Source of the DNA: Herpetosiphon geysericola
Lineage (GTDB): Bacteria > Chloroflexota > Chloroflexia > Chloroflexales > Herpetosiphonaceae
DNA length: 64,000 nucleotides
Assembly: GCF_001306135.1 (NCBI RefSeq)
Contig: NZ_LGKP01000027.1
Span: 1 to 64,000, forward strand
Reading direction: 5' to 3'
Shown: positions 1 to 10,000 of the stretch, in pieces
Layout: each line of letters opens with the position of its first letter
Numbering within the stretch: the first letter of the stretch is position 1
Notes under the pieces: model-generated
What the model was told of the DNA's origin: nothing
The model's input: only the letters and a program-made list of their open reading frames with translations
The model's database searches: none
Made by a program: the position numbers and the translations under genes

Positions 1-435
1 GGTCAGGGGTCGGGGTTGGGCTATAGGCTATCGTAAACATAATCCACATACTCTGTGCAATCTGTGGCGAAAATAAGCCTTCGCGGTTTCGGTGCGAGGG
101 GTCGGCGGTCAGGGGCTGGGGATTGGTTACTTGTTCAATTCCCAGCATCTTTGCCAAACTCGTTAATTTCCCGCTAGCCAAACGCCGCTAGCCAATAGCC
201 TTATTCACCCTGCGCCTCTGGGCTAAAACCCTTCTTCGTGCTCTTCGCGCTCTTCGCGGTTCCGTTCTTTGTGCTCTTTGTGGATCAAAAATCGATCCTC
301 AACTCTGCGCCACTGCGCCGAAATCCCGATCCCCAATCTCCGATTCCCAGCCCCCAGTCCCATCAGTTGACAACTCCCCAGCGATCATCCACAATGCAGC
401 GATTATTGACGACAATTCAGGCATTCCAACGATAG
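1..435. repeat. Intergenic short-repeat region (heptamer/nonamer type)
   Basis: About 450 bases without a convincing gene. The DNA is built from degenerate short words: G-rich heptamers of the GGGGTCA/GGGGCTA kind near 1-30 and 100-130, an 'aatctgtggc' word near 58-72, and nonamer-like units of the CTCTTCGCG/TTCTTCGTG kind near 225-290. A 65-codon open frame at 238-435 lies wholly inside these words and is not believed. The same word families recur near 27620-28035, 30805-30965, 32130-32300 and 63160-63590, so this is a dispersed intergenic element. Confidence 0.7.
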
Positions 436-453
436 AAAGGTTCCAAGGTTTTT

Positions 454-1545
454 ATGCGAATTGCAGTAACAGGCGGGGCAGGCTTTATTGGCTCCAACTT
501 TGTGCGCTATTGGATGGATACCAACCCTGCTGATGAGGTTGTGGTAATTGATGCCTTAACCTATGCTGGCCATTTGAGCAATTTGGCGGGCTACCACGAA
601 CGCCCCAATTGCCAATTTGTACAGGCTGATATTTGCGATTACCAAACGATGCTCAAGGTCTTGGCGGGAGTTAATTTGGTGGTGCACTTTGCCGCCGAAA
701 CTCACGTTGATCGGTCGTTGGGCGCGTTTGAATTGGAGCGCCAATTCTATCGCTCAAATATTGAAGGCACTGCTAGCTTGATTCGGGCTTCACGCGAGGC
801 TGGGGTTGGCCACTTTCACCATGTTTCAACTGATGAAGTGTTTGGCGATTTAGCCTTCGACGACCCGCAAAAATTCCACGAAACCTATCCCTATAATCCC
901 AGCAGCCCATATGCAGTCAGCAAAGCTGCCTCGGATCATGTGGTGCGTGCCTTTGCTCACACCTACAACTACCCGATCACGATTACCAACTGCACTAACA
1001 ACTATGGCCCATTTCAGACCCCAGAAAAGCTGATTCCACGCTCGATTGCCTTGTTGTTGGCCAACCAAAAAGTCAAGCTCTATACCGATGCGGATGGGAT
1101 TCCAGGTCGCAACATTCGCGATTGGCTGCATGTGCAAGATCACTGCGAAGCGATTGCCTTGGTGATTAAAAAAGGTCGCATTGGCGAAACCTACGGGATT
1201 GGCGGCGAAGCCGAGCTTTCCAACTTTCACCTTGTCGAAACCATGCTCGACATTATGAGCGAATTTCTTGATCGCTCATTGACGATTGAAAATAGCGTTG
1301 AATTTGTTGCCGATCGCCCGGGCCACGACCGCCGCTATGCCATGGATCTGAGCAAAATCAAGCGCGAATTGGGCTGGCAACCACGCTATTCGTTTGAACA
1401 AGGCTTTTTGGAAACCGTGCAATGGTACACATCACCTGAAGGCCAAGCCTGGCTCGCCAGTTTAAGCGATCGCACCAGCGATGTACGTGCCAACCAAGAG
1501 CAAGTGGTTGCCGTGCGCGAAAACTGGCAAGCAGAACATCAATAA
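454..1545 (+). CDS. rfbB: dTDP-glucose 4,6-dehydratase
   Basis: 363-residue short-chain dehydratase that converts dTDP-glucose to dTDP-4-keto-6-deoxyglucose, the second step toward dTDP-rhamnose and other deoxysugars. Visible: the NAD-binding GGAGFIGS at residues 7-14, STDEVFG at 125-131, the YxxxK pair Y153/K157, and the family signature around FVADRPGHDRRYAMD near residue 290. The length is normal with a modest C-terminal extension. An AAAGG-containing ribosome site precedes the ATG. It stands alone; no rfbA/C/D partner is visible in the window, so other parts of the sugar pathway must be elsewhere. The family is clear. UDP-glucose or CDP-glucose dehydratase is less likely given the dTDP-type STDEVFG context. 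Confidence 0.9.
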   Translation: MRIAVTGGAGFIGSNFVRYWMDTNPADEVVVIDALTYAGHLSNLAGYHERPNCQFVQADICDYQTMLKVLAGVNLVVHFAAETHVDRSLGAFELERQFYRSNIEGTASLIRASREAGVGHFHHVSTDEVFGDLAFDDPQKFHETYPYNPSSPYAVSKAASDHVVRAFAHTYNYPITITNCTNNYGPFQTPEKLIPRSIALLLANQKVKLYTDADGIPGRNIRDWLHVQDHCEAIALVIKKGRIGETYGIGGEAELSNFHLVETMLDIMSEFLDRSLTIENSVEFVADRPGHDRRYAMDLSKIKRELGWQPRYSFEQGFLETVQWYTSPEGQAWLASLSDRTSDVRANQEQVVAVRENWQAEHQ

Positions 1546-1718
1546 GCTACAGTTCAAATCCTCATAACGCTGCACATTAACCCAACCACGTGCTCAAACG
1601 CTCCTCGCTTGCACCACGAGCGCGGGGTTGGGCTGAGGAAGAGATCATCAACTGTTAAGAATTTGGCCGCGATGATTAAGCTACGATAACGGCGGTAGTC
1701 ACTAAGGAGCTAGCGGCG

Positions 1719-2348
1719 ATGGTCGATCAATTTTTACGCCAGCCAAAAGAACGTTTATTAGCTCCGTTAGCCCAACGCTTGCGCCATATTCACCCAACCA
1801 GCATTACACTCGCTGCCTTTGGCGTTGGCCTTGCAGCAGCAGTTTGTGCTTGGCAACAGCTGTATTGGGCCAGCTTTGGTTGTTGGCTGCTCAATCGCCT
1901 ACTCGATGGGCTTGATGGCACGGTTGCACGGCTCAGCAATCAACAAAGCGATCTTGGTGGCTATATCGATATTCTGCTCGATGTGCTGATCTATGCCTTG
2001 CTGCCAATTGGTTTGGTTGCAGGCCAGCCAACCCTAGCCAATGGCTTGGCAGCGCTCGGCCTGATCGCCAGCTTTTATGTCAATGCAATTTCTTGGGCCT
2101 ATTTGGCAGCAATTTTAGAAAAACGCCAGCAAGGGGCCAAAGCCCAAACGGCTATGACCAGCATCGCCATGCCCAGCGGCTTGATCGAGGGTACAGAAAC
2201 CGTGCTGCTGTTCAGTCTCTTTATTGTGCTGCCCAGCCATTTGAGCCTGCTGTTTCATGGGATGACAGCGTTGGTCGGCATTACAATTGGCCAGCGCGTT
2301 CTTTGGGCCAGCCGTTATCTTCGCGAGGAACCACGCCATGACCACTAG
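1719..2348 (+). CDS. CDP-alcohol phosphatidyltransferase family membrane protein
   Basis: 209-residue polytopic membrane enzyme carrying the complete CDP-alcohol phosphotransferase signature D66-G67-x2-A70-R71-x8-G80-x3-D84-x3-D88, whose aspartates bind the metal and the CDP-linked donor. Members transfer a phosphatidyl or phospho-alcohol group to glycerol phosphate, inositol phosphate, serine or similar acceptors. The acceptor cannot be read from the sequence. An AAGGAG site lies about 9 bases before the ATG. The gene starts a same-strand run through 7017 and overlaps the next gene by 11 bases, suggesting co-transcription. Confidence 0.85.
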   Translation: MVDQFLRQPKERLLAPLAQRLRHIHPTSITLAAFGVGLAAAVCAWQQLYWASFGCWLLNRLLDGLDGTVARLSNQQSDLGGYIDILLDVLIYALLPIGLVAGQPTLANGLAALGLIASFYVNAISWAYLAAILEKRQQGAKAQTAMTSIAMPSGLIEGTETVLLFSLFIVLPSHLSLLFHGMTALVGITIGQRVLWASRYLREEPRHDH

Positions 2349-3042
2349 CCCACCAACCAGATCGTTTTGGCAACGCCATTGGCAAAAATTGCTCGCCGCA
2401 GGGTTTTGGTTGCTGCTGATTGGCGGCTATTTCTGGTATTCATGGCGCAACCAGCTTTCGCCCGCCGCCGCTGTGGGCCAAGTAATCGAGCTGCTCAAAA
2501 GCAATTTGGGCATGCTGATTTATATTGGCATCTATCTGCTACGCCCGTTGATTTTCTTTCCTGCCACATTTTTGACGCTTGCTGGTGGCAGCGTTTTTGG
2601 GAGTGTGTGGGGCTTGATTTACACCGTGATTGGGGCCAACGGCTCAGCCATGGTGGCGTATATTATTGGGCGTTTTTTTGGTCAGCCAGAGCAACATCAA
2701 AACCAAACTGGCGTCATTAATGGCTATATCGAGCGTTTACGCCGCAATAGCTTTGAAACAATTATGTTGATGCGCCTAATCTTCTTGCCCTACGATTTAG
2801 TTAATTATCTGGCTGGCATTTTGCGCATCAATTGGAAACAATTTTTGATCGCCACGATTCTTGGCTCGTTTCCTGGCACACTCACCTTTGTGTTGCTCGG
2901 CGCATCATTCGAGGGCGATTTTACCAAGGCCGAGTTTTCGTTCAATCCATGGGCCTTTGCTGGCTCAGTCGTCATTTTTATTCTTAGTATTGGGGTTTCA
3001 CGCTGGCTTAAGCGTCGTGAAGCCGCCAAAGAAGCAGCCTAG
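2338..3042 (+). CDS. VTT/DedA-like (TVP38/TMEM64 family) membrane protein
   Basis: 234-residue integral membrane protein of the VTT (SNARE-associated, DedA-like) superfamily, whose members are linked to lipid scrambling or undecaprenyl-phosphate recycling. The core stretch around residues 80-120 has the Gly-rich FLTLAGG...GSVWGL...GANGSAM pattern, followed by MRLIFLPYDLVNYLAG and the GSFPGT motif near residue 180, both typical of the family. The ATG at 2338 follows a GAGG site and overlaps the end of the phosphatidyltransferase gene; an in-frame GTG/ATG further upstream at 2287 would lie deep in the preceding gene and is less likely. The neighbour suggests a lipid-related role. Confidence 0.8.
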   Translation: MTTSPPTRSFWQRHWQKLLAAGFWLLLIGGYFWYSWRNQLSPAAAVGQVIELLKSNLGMLIYIGIYLLRPLIFFPATFLTLAGGSVFGSVWGLIYTVIGANGSAMVAYIIGRFFGQPEQHQNQTGVINGYIERLRRNSFETIMLMRLIFLPYDLVNYLAGILRINWKQFLIATILGSFPGTLTFVLLGASFEGDFTKAEFSFNPWAFAGSVVIFILSIGVSRWLKRREAAKEAA

Positions 3043-3060
3043 CAGAGGTATAGCAGCGGT

Positions 3061-4344
3061 ATGCAAACACGCAAACGAATCTGGAATTTAGCAGTGATGC
3101 TTGGCTTGGTAAGCTTAATCATCGCCAGTTGTGGCAGCAATGCGGCTACGCCAACCAGCACGCCAAGCAGCACCAGCCTTGATATCAACAATTGGGCTGG
3201 CATCGAGCAAGCAGCCAACGGCCAAACGGTTAATTGGTATATTTGGGGTGGCTCGGATAGCATCAATCGCTTTGTTGATCAATTTTATGGCAAAGCGCTC
3301 AAAGAACGCTACAACATTACCCTCAATCGCGTGCCAATGGCCGACACTGTCGATGTGGTTAATCAGTTGCTCAGCGAAAAAGCAGCTGGCAAAACCACTG
3401 GCGCTGTCGATTTAATTTGGATCAACGGCGAAAACTTTGCCTCGTTGAAACAAGCTAATTTGCTGCGCGCTGATTGGGGCCAGAGCCTGCCCAACAGCAA
3501 ATATGTCAACTGGGCCAATCCGGCGGTCAACCTCGATTTTGGCGAGCCAGTGGAGAGCCTCGAAAGCCCATGGTCATCGGCGCAATTTCAATTTATTTAC
3601 GATTCGGCCAAACTACAAGCAAGCGAGCTGCCACGTTCGTATGCGGCGCTGAAAGAGTATGCCTGCGCTAATCCGGGCAAAGTGACCTACATCGCGCCGG
3701 GGCCAGGTGCATTCCAAGGCACGCGCTTTGTCAAACAAGCCTTGTTCGAGGTCAGCGGCGGCGCTGAACAATGGCTCGGCAAGTTCAATCAGCAATTATG
3801 GGATCAATGGTCGCCCAAATTGTGGGAATATTTCAACCAACTTGAAGGCTGTTTGTGGCGCGAAGGCAGCACCTATCCCAAAACCGAAAACGAATTACAT
3901 AGCCTGTTTGCCAATGGCGAAGTCGATTTCTCGATTACCCAAGCGATTGCTGGGGCTGGCTCGTTGATCAAAGATAATTTGGTGCCAGTCAGTGCACGGG
4001 CGTTTGTGTTTGATGATAATATGATCGGCGATTTCAACTATGTAGCAATCCCCAGCACCGCACCAAATCCCGCTGCGGCCTTGGTATTGGCGAATTTGAT
4101 TCTCGACCCTGAATTACAAGCGGCCCAAATTTTGCCAGAAAACGGCTTTGGCCTGGGCTATGGCATCGACCCAACCAAGGTGAGCGATCCTGCTTTGGCA
4201 GCCAAACTCAGCAATGCCGCCCAACAACTTGGCGATGCTGCAACTCCAGCCAGCGATTTAGCCAAATCGTTGCGCAGCGATATTGCCGCTGAATATCAAA
4301 GCCTCATCGAACAAGGTTGGGAGGCGAATGTATTGCGCAAGTAA
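3061..4344 (+). CDS. ABC importer substrate-binding lipoprotein, YnjB-like
   Basis: 427-residue extracellular solute-binding lipoprotein. The signal peptide ends in the lipobox IAS-C24. The mature part opens with a Ser/Thr/Pro-rich linker, then the WAGIEQAANGQTVNWYIWGG region (written here only as a landmark), which resembles the E. coli YnjB branch of type 2 periplasmic binding proteins, as does the WINGENF stretch near residue 120. Two permeases and an ATPase follow with 5-base or overlapping junctions, the same order as ynjBCD. The substrate is unknown; related systems bind thiamine-, sulfate- or iron-like ligands. A ribosome site AGAGG lies 11 bases before the ATG. Confidence 0.85.
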   Translation: MQTRKRIWNLAVMLGLVSLIIASCGSNAATPTSTPSSTSLDINNWAGIEQAANGQTVNWYIWGGSDSINRFVDQFYGKALKERYNITLNRVPMADTVDVVNQLLSEKAAGKTTGAVDLIWINGENFASLKQANLLRADWGQSLPNSKYVNWANPAVNLDFGEPVESLESPWSSAQFQFIYDSAKLQASELPRSYAALKEYACANPGKVTYIAPGPGAFQGTRFVKQALFEVSGGAEQWLGKFNQQLWDQWSPKLWEYFNQLEGCLWREGSTYPKTENELHSLFANGEVDFSITQAIAGAGSLIKDNLVPVSARAFVFDDNMIGDFNYVAIPSTAPNPAAALVLANLILDPELQAAQILPENGFGLGYGIDPTKVSDPALAAKLSNAAQQLGDAATPASDLAKSLRSDIAAEYQSLIEQGWEANVLRK

Positions 4345-4349
4345 ACAGC

Positions 4350-5216
4350 ATGGCTAAATGGCGACGCTGGTTGGGTTTAGCACCAGCAAGCATCATTATT
4401 ATTGGCTTATTTGGCGGCAGCCTTGGCTATGGCATTGCCCAAAGCCTTGGCTGGTTGCCATTTTTAGGCCAACGCCAGCTTAGTTTGGCCGCCTATCGCA
4501 ATGTCTTGGCAGGCGAACAATTGGGCGGCCAATGGTGGCAGGCGTTGCTGTTTTCGCTCTGGGTTAGCCTTGCAGCAACGCTTGGCTCGGCGCTGATTTG
4601 CTTGGGCTTGCTGAGTAGCATCGCCGAACGCCAACAACAGTATCGTGGTTTGAGCACCATCAGCAATTTGCACTTGGCGATTCCGCATAGCGTTTGGGCT
4701 ATGGCCTTGCTGTTGGTGCTGAGCCAAAGCGGCATTTTCGCACGCATCGGCTTTGGATTAGGCTGGCTCGATCAGCCCAGCGATTTTCCGGTACTGGTGC
4801 GTGATCGCTGGGGCATCGGGATTATTATGGCTTATATCACCAAGGAAGTGCCATTTTTGCTGTTGATAGGCTTGGCAACATTACGCCAACAAGGCCGCGA
4901 GTATCTTTTGGTGGCCCAAAGCTTGGGAGCTAATCGTTGGCAACGAGTGCGCTTAGTGCTTTGGCCGCTGCTGGCTCCTAGCTTAATCGGTGGCAGCTTA
5001 TTGGTATTGAGCTTTATTTTTGGAGCCTACGAAGTGCCAGCCTTGGTTGGCGTGCGCTACCCCGAGATGCTGGCAACCATGGCCTTGGAGCTGTTTCTCA
5101 ACCCCGATCTGCACGCGCGAGCCGAGGGCATGGCCGTCAGCCTGCTGATGAGCTTGATCATTCTAGTGGTGATTGGGCTAGCATGGCGTTGGCGACGGGC
5201 GGAGCAGCAGTCATGA
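4350..5216 (+). CDS. ABC importer permease 1 (YnjC-like)
   Basis: 288-residue inner-membrane permease with about six hydrophobic segments and the EAA-type cytoplasmic loop near residues 180-200 (AQSLGANRWQRVRLVLWPLL), which docks with the ATPase. The ATG at 4350 sits 5 bases after the stop of the binding-protein gene; an in-frame TTG at 4317 would overlap that gene and give a hydrophilic, unlikely N-terminus. It ends in an ATGA overlap with the second permease. The pair probably forms the heterodimeric channel of the YnjBCD-like importer. Confidence 0.85.
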   Translation: MAKWRRWLGLAPASIIIIGLFGGSLGYGIAQSLGWLPFLGQRQLSLAAYRNVLAGEQLGGQWWQALLFSLWVSLAATLGSALICLGLLSSIAERQQQYRGLSTISNLHLAIPHSVWAMALLLVLSQSGIFARIGFGLGWLDQPSDFPVLVRDRWGIGIIMAYITKEVPFLLLIGLATLRQQGREYLLVAQSLGANRWQRVRLVLWPLLAPSLIGGSLLVLSFIFGAYEVPALVGVRYPEMLATMALELFLNPDLHARAEGMAVSLLMSLIILVVIGLAWRWRRAEQQS

Positions 5217-5998
5217 GCTATCGCATAATTGTCTGGGTTTTGGCGCTGATTTTGCTTGTGCCAATTGCAGTTTTTTTGATCTACGCCTTTGCCCAAGGCT
5301 GGTTTTTTCCAGCGCTCTGGCCTGAACGCTGGGATAGTGGGCTGTTTCTGCGCCAATTGGCTGATCCACAGTTGCGGCGGGCGTTTGGCCAAAGCCTGAT
5401 CATCGCAACTGGTGTGAGCATTCTGGCGCTCGTGCTTGGCTATCCGGCGGCGCGCGTGCTCGAACTACAAACATTTCGCGGGCGTGGCTTGATCTATGGC
5501 CTGTTTTTTCTGCCAACGGTTGTGCCAAGCGTCGCCACCGGTATTGGCTTAAACATCGTCTTTTTGCGGCTGGGCTTGGCTGGCACGTTATTTGGCGTAA
5601 TGTTAGTACACCTGATTCCGGTTTTGCCCTATGTGGTGCTAACCTTGGGCAGCAGCTTTGCGCGCTATGATCGCAACTACGAACAGCAAGCAGCGGTGTT
5701 GGGCGCTAGCCCGTGGTTTGTTTTTTGGCGGGTCAGCGTGCCAATGCTCTTGCCAAGTTTAGTGGTTGCAGGCGTATTGGCATTTTTAATCTCTTGGAGC
5801 CAATACGTGCTCAGCTTGCTAATCGGCGGCGGTAAGATTATCACCCTGCCAATGCTCTTATTTGCGGCGGCCAGCGGTGGCAACCAGAGCTTGATCGCCA
5901 GCTTGAGCCTAATCTTTATCGCCCCGTTATTAATCTTGCTAGGTTTGGTAGCGCGCTATTTGGGTTCGCCAGCAACAGGAGCAACGCCCCGACCATGA
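5213..5998 (+). CDS. ABC importer permease 2
   Basis: 261-residue permease, second half of the transmembrane heterodimer. Hydrophobic segments run from residue 4 to the C-terminus, and the EAA loop is visible as QQAAVLGASPWFVFWRVSVP near residue 160. The start is the ATG inside the ATGA overlap with the first permease, preceded by a GGAG site; a GTG/ATG 30 bases upstream is possible but would overlap more. It overlaps the ATPase gene by a second ATGA. Translational coupling of the three membrane-complex genes is expected. Confidence 0.85.
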   Translation: MSYRIIVWVLALILLVPIAVFLIYAFAQGWFFPALWPERWDSGLFLRQLADPQLRRAFGQSLIIATGVSILALVLGYPAARVLELQTFRGRGLIYGLFFLPTVVPSVATGIGLNIVFLRLGLAGTLFGVMLVHLIPVLPYVVLTLGSSFARYDRNYEQQAAVLGASPWFVFWRVSVPMLLPSLVVAGVLAFLISWSQYVLSLLIGGGKIITLPMLLFAAASGGNQSLIASLSLIFIAPLLILLGLVARYLGSPATGATPRP

Positions 5999-7017
5999 GC
6001 TATTTGCAACTTGATCAGTTAACTAAATCGTATGCAAAGCAGACCATTCTTCAAAATATCAATTTACAGCTAAACCAAGGTGAATTTTTGGCCTTGCTTG
6101 GGCCATCTGGCTCAGGCAAATCGACAATGCTCAAGCTCTTGGCGGGGATCGAAACACCCGATGCTGGCGAGATTCGCTTGGCTAAGCGGGTGCTGAATCA
6201 GGTGCCAGCCCATCAGCGCGAAATTGTCTTGCTCTTTCAGCAGCCCTATTTATTTCCATTTCTCTCGGTGGCCGAAAATATTGGCTTTGGCCTCAAGGCG
6301 CGCAAAGTAGCCAGCCAGCAGATTAAGCAAAAAGTGGCCGAATTGTTGGATTTGGTTGAATTGAGCGGGATGCAGCAACGCAAGCCACAGCAACTTTCTG
6401 GTGGCCAACAACAGCGTATCGCCTTGGCGCGGGCTTTGGCAGTCCAGCCCAAGGTTTTGTTGCTCGACGAGCCATTAAGCAGCCTTGACCCAGAAATTCG
6501 AGTTAGTTTGCAAGGCGTGATTGCGCGGCTGCATCGTGAATTACAGATGACAACCATTATCGTGACCCATGATTTGAGCGAAGCCTTGGCCTTGGCCGAA
6601 CGCACAGCGCTGTTAATCAATGGCAGTTTGGTTGCCGATTTGCCATCAATTGCGCTGTTTGAGCGGCCACCAAATCGGGCGGCGGCCCAATTTGTGGGGG
6701 TTGGCGCAATCATTGCGGGGCACATGCACGGCACCACGTTTGAGAGCCAGCTTGGTCAATTTAACGGCAACTTTGGCCCAAATACGCTTCATGTAGCAAT
6801 TCGGCCTGAGCATATTCAAATTAATAATGCTGCAAGCCAGCCCAACATTTCAGCCCAGATTATTGAGCGCCGCTACCTTGGCGAGCGCTGGGAATATCGT
6901 TTGCAAGCCGCCGAACAGCTAATTATCGTGCGCGAAGTAGGCCAAACGCCACGCGACATTGGCCAAACTGTCGATCTCCATTTTCCCCCACAACAGCTCT
7001 TTGCCCTCGCCGATTAA
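5995..7017 (+). CDS. ABC importer ATP-binding protein
   Basis: 340-residue ATPase that powers the importer. Walker A is GPSGSGKS at 36-43, the signature is LSGGQQQR at 134-141, Walker B is VLLLDEP at 154-160, the D-loop SSLD follows at 162-165, and the switch histidine is H192. Residues from about 230 to the end form a TOBE-type regulatory or substrate-sensing domain, including the typical VAIRPEHI strand. This is the CysA/PotA/FbpC-like layout of small-ion and polyamine importers. It closes the six-gene run from 1719; the terminator that follows reads mainly on the opposite strand. Confidence 0.9.
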   Translation: MSYLQLDQLTKSYAKQTILQNINLQLNQGEFLALLGPSGSGKSTMLKLLAGIETPDAGEIRLAKRVLNQVPAHQREIVLLFQQPYLFPFLSVAENIGFGLKARKVASQQIKQKVAELLDLVELSGMQQRKPQQLSGGQQQRIALARALAVQPKVLLLDEPLSSLDPEIRVSLQGVIARLHRELQMTTIIVTHDLSEALALAERTALLINGSLVADLPSIALFERPPNRAAAQFVGVGAIIAGHMHGTTFESQLGQFNGNFGPNTLHVAIRPEHIQINNAASQPNISAQIIERRYLGERWEYRLQAAEQLIIVREVGQTPRDIGQTVDLHFPPQQLFALAD

Positions 7018-7058
7018 ACAAAAAAGCATCCGGCGGAGTGATTAGCTCCACCGGATGC
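7015..7058 (-). terminator. Rho-independent terminator of the 2706-residue protein gene
   Basis: Inverted repeat GCATCCGG-x-GGAG / CTCC-x-CCGGATGC at 7026-7058 with a 7-base loop. On the - strand it is followed by a run of T residues (A-run at 7015-7025 on +), so it ends transcription of the gene at 7072-15192. On + the hairpin lacks a T-run but may still slow transcription leaving the ABC operon. Confidence 0.8.
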
Positions 7059-7071
7059 AGACCTTCAGCGC

Positions 7072-10000
7072 TTAGTTGCCCTTGGCAGTGTATGGCAGGA
7101 AGACCACATAGGTTGCCGTGCCAGTCGTTGCGGTTGGCGTAACCGAAACAGTTACCGTTGGGGTCGCTGTTTGGGTTGGCGTTGAAGTAATCGTTGGCGT
7201 ATGGGTATTGGTTGGCGTAATACCAGGCTCCAAGGTCGCCGTATTGGTTGGCGTATTGCTTGGGGTTGGCGTTTCGGTATTGGTTGGGGTGTTGGTTGGC
7301 ACCTCGGTTGCTGTCGCCGTATTGGTTGGCGTTTCAGTTGCCGTGGCCGTAGCCGTATTGGTTGGGGTGTTGGTTGGCACATCGGTTGGGGTGTTGGTTG
7401 GCGTTTCAGTTGCCAACGCTCCAAACCAATTAATGTCCAAGTAGTTGATCTTGGTGTTTGTGCCACCAACGGGATCAACTGTCAACTTGCCGTCGCTGAC
7501 CGTCACACGCACGGTGTTGGTTTGATGCAAACTGGCTGAACCATTGGCAGCATTGGCTGGTGGCACAAACTGGTTGATTGCCACAACGCCTTCAATCGTT
7601 ACATTGTGCGACATTGCCGAGCCACCAGCTTGGGCATCGCCCACAGCCACAGTTACATCATAAACCCCGTTTGGAACTGCTGCTTCCCACTTGCCGCCGC
7701 CAGTGGTCAACTGCATATGCATCAAGGTATCCAAGCGGATATCGCTGTTGACGCTACGCCGCCGTGGATCGCTGATCAAGCTCTTGGGCTGGCCAGCACT
7801 GTCGATCCAACCATAGCTCAAGCCTGAACCTTGGCCAGGATCTTGGCGCAAACCATAGCCTTGGCCATAATCCTTGACGTAGCCGTTTGGCACAGCGCCA
7901 GAATCGTTGGGCTGGAAGTTGACCTTCAAGAAGAAGGTACCTTGTGGCGTTGGCGTAAAGGTGCCAATTGGCGTATTGGTTGGCGATGGCAAGGCAGTTG
8001 GGGTGGCAAAGGTCAAGTTTTGGGCCCCAAAGACCTCAATCGCACTTACGGTTGGGCGGCTTGCTTCTGGCGCAAATTGAAGATTCAAAACTCCATCAGT
8101 CACGTTGACCGTAAACAAGCGGGTATCGGCAGCTTTCGCGCCAACCGCCAGCGTTGGGTCATAATCGTTGAGCACGCGGTTGCCTTCAATGTTGACATCG
8201 AAGACCCGCTTGCCTGTGCCACCAGCAACCCCACTTGTTACCCCAAAGAAGATTTCGGCGAAGTGCAAGCGCACGGTGTATTGGCCGCTGACTGGCACTG
8301 GAATCGCATAATCCAAGGTTGCAGTTGCTGCGCCCGAGGCAAAGCGATCGTCGTAGTACAAGGCATCGTTATCGGTGTTAGCCACATCGCCCAAGTTGCC
8401 TGGGTTCGAGGTACTGCCGTTTTGCGAGTAGCTATCGGCAGCCCAGCGCACGCCATCGGGAGTAGTTAGGCTGCTGAAAGCGCCTGCATTGAAGCGGGTA
8501 AGCAATGGCAAGACCTGCACTTGCAGCGAGGTTGAAACGCTGCTTGAGCCATTGCTGGCCGTGACTGTTACCGTGTAATTGCCCTTGGTTGCAAAGGCAT
8601 GGCGTACCTTGCCAGTGCTTTCGTTGACCACAGGCGTACCATCGCCAAAGTTCCAAGCAAAGTTGACGTTGCTGCCACAAGCCACCACCGCTTGGAAGCT
8701 AATTGCATCGTTTGGCGATGATGGGCCGTTGGATACTGCCACAACTTGCTCGATTGGTTTATTGCCAACCAAGATTGTGACCGTGTCGCTGGTGCTGGCG
8801 CCGCCTGCATCGGTTGCGGTAAAGCGGAAGACCAAGCTGGTTGCGCTGGCTGGAGCGGTAAAGCTGCGATTGTTGCCAGTGCCAGTTAGCGTGACGGCAG
8901 GGCCTTCAAGCTGGGTCCAAGCGCCAGTTACGGTCGTGTTTTCGAAGTCGCTGCTTGTGCCCGCCAAATTGACGGTCGCACCTAGAGCAACTTGTTGATC
9001 AGCCCCAGCATTGGCGGTTGGTGGCACATTGCCATTGACTGTGCTGGCAAAAACTTCGATTGCTGAGATCGAAGCAAAGTCCATTTCTGCATCAAAGGCC
9101 AATTGCAACTGACCATCAACCACTGGAATACCGTTGATTGGCACAATTAATGCGGCGCGTGCAGCACCAACCGAGGCGCTAATATCGAAGTTATCGAGAA
9201 TCGTCTCGCCTTCGGCGCGTACATCGAACACCCGCTTGCCTGGGCCAGCAGCGCCACCACCAGGTGCACCCCAGTAGAGTTCAGCGAAGTGCAAACGAAC
9301 ATCAACGCTTTGTATGGTTGCTGGCACGGTTAAGTTATAGGTAATCGTGCGGGTTGGGTTGCCAACATTGCCACGATAGGTTTGATAGAGCGTATCATCA
9401 ACCGTGTTTTCGATGGCTGGTGTGCCAGTGCCTTCAGCAACCGCATTGCTTGGCTCGAACAAACCAGTATCAGCTTGCCACACATTGCCAGCGCTATCAG
9501 TGAAGCTATTGGCGCTACCAACATCAACCCGAGCCACAACTGGCCGCGCGGCGGTTGGTTCGTCAAGGCTGATTGCAAATGTATCAAAGACAGTTGTAAA
9601 GGTCGTGTTGGTTTTGTGGGTGGTTACAATCCCCGCATTGACCTTGCGATCAAAGAAGCGTTGATAGCGGCCACCAGTCAGGGTCACTTGGCCAAGCGTT
9701 GTAAAACTTGGGTTTGGATTGGCTGCCGTGATCAGCCGATAGGCTGCGGTTGCCACCCCAGTTTTGGGATCGCCGCTCAAGCGCAATTCGGTTGCCAGCA
9801 CATTGGCTGGGCTAGCAATCGCTGGGCTAGTTGCCACGGTAGCGCTTGTGCCATTGGTTTCGTTGGTAAAGACGACCACTGGTTGGGTGCTGGCTGAGCT
9901 AAGCATCACTTTCAGATAATTGTCTTGCTCCATGCCCCAGAAAATGCCTGCTTGACGATTGGCGCTAGTGAAGCCCGCAACGCTGCCTTCGATCCGCGTG

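Noticed and set aside
238-435. 65-codon frame before rfbB
   Set aside because: Built entirely from intergenic repeat words; no ribosome site.
1-435. CRISPR array
   Set aside because: Short repeats are degenerate 7-9-base words without regular spacers or a 25-40-base direct repeat; no cas genes in the window.
7118-7444. Val/Gly-rich open frame on + opposite the Thr/Pro repeats of the large secreted protein (similar frames at 11384-11839, 15565-15903, 53063-53377 and 53837-54184)
   Set aside because: These are antisense shadows of TPTNTPT-type repeats: the complement of Thr/Pro codons reads as GVGV in one frame. They have no ribosome site and no independent composition.
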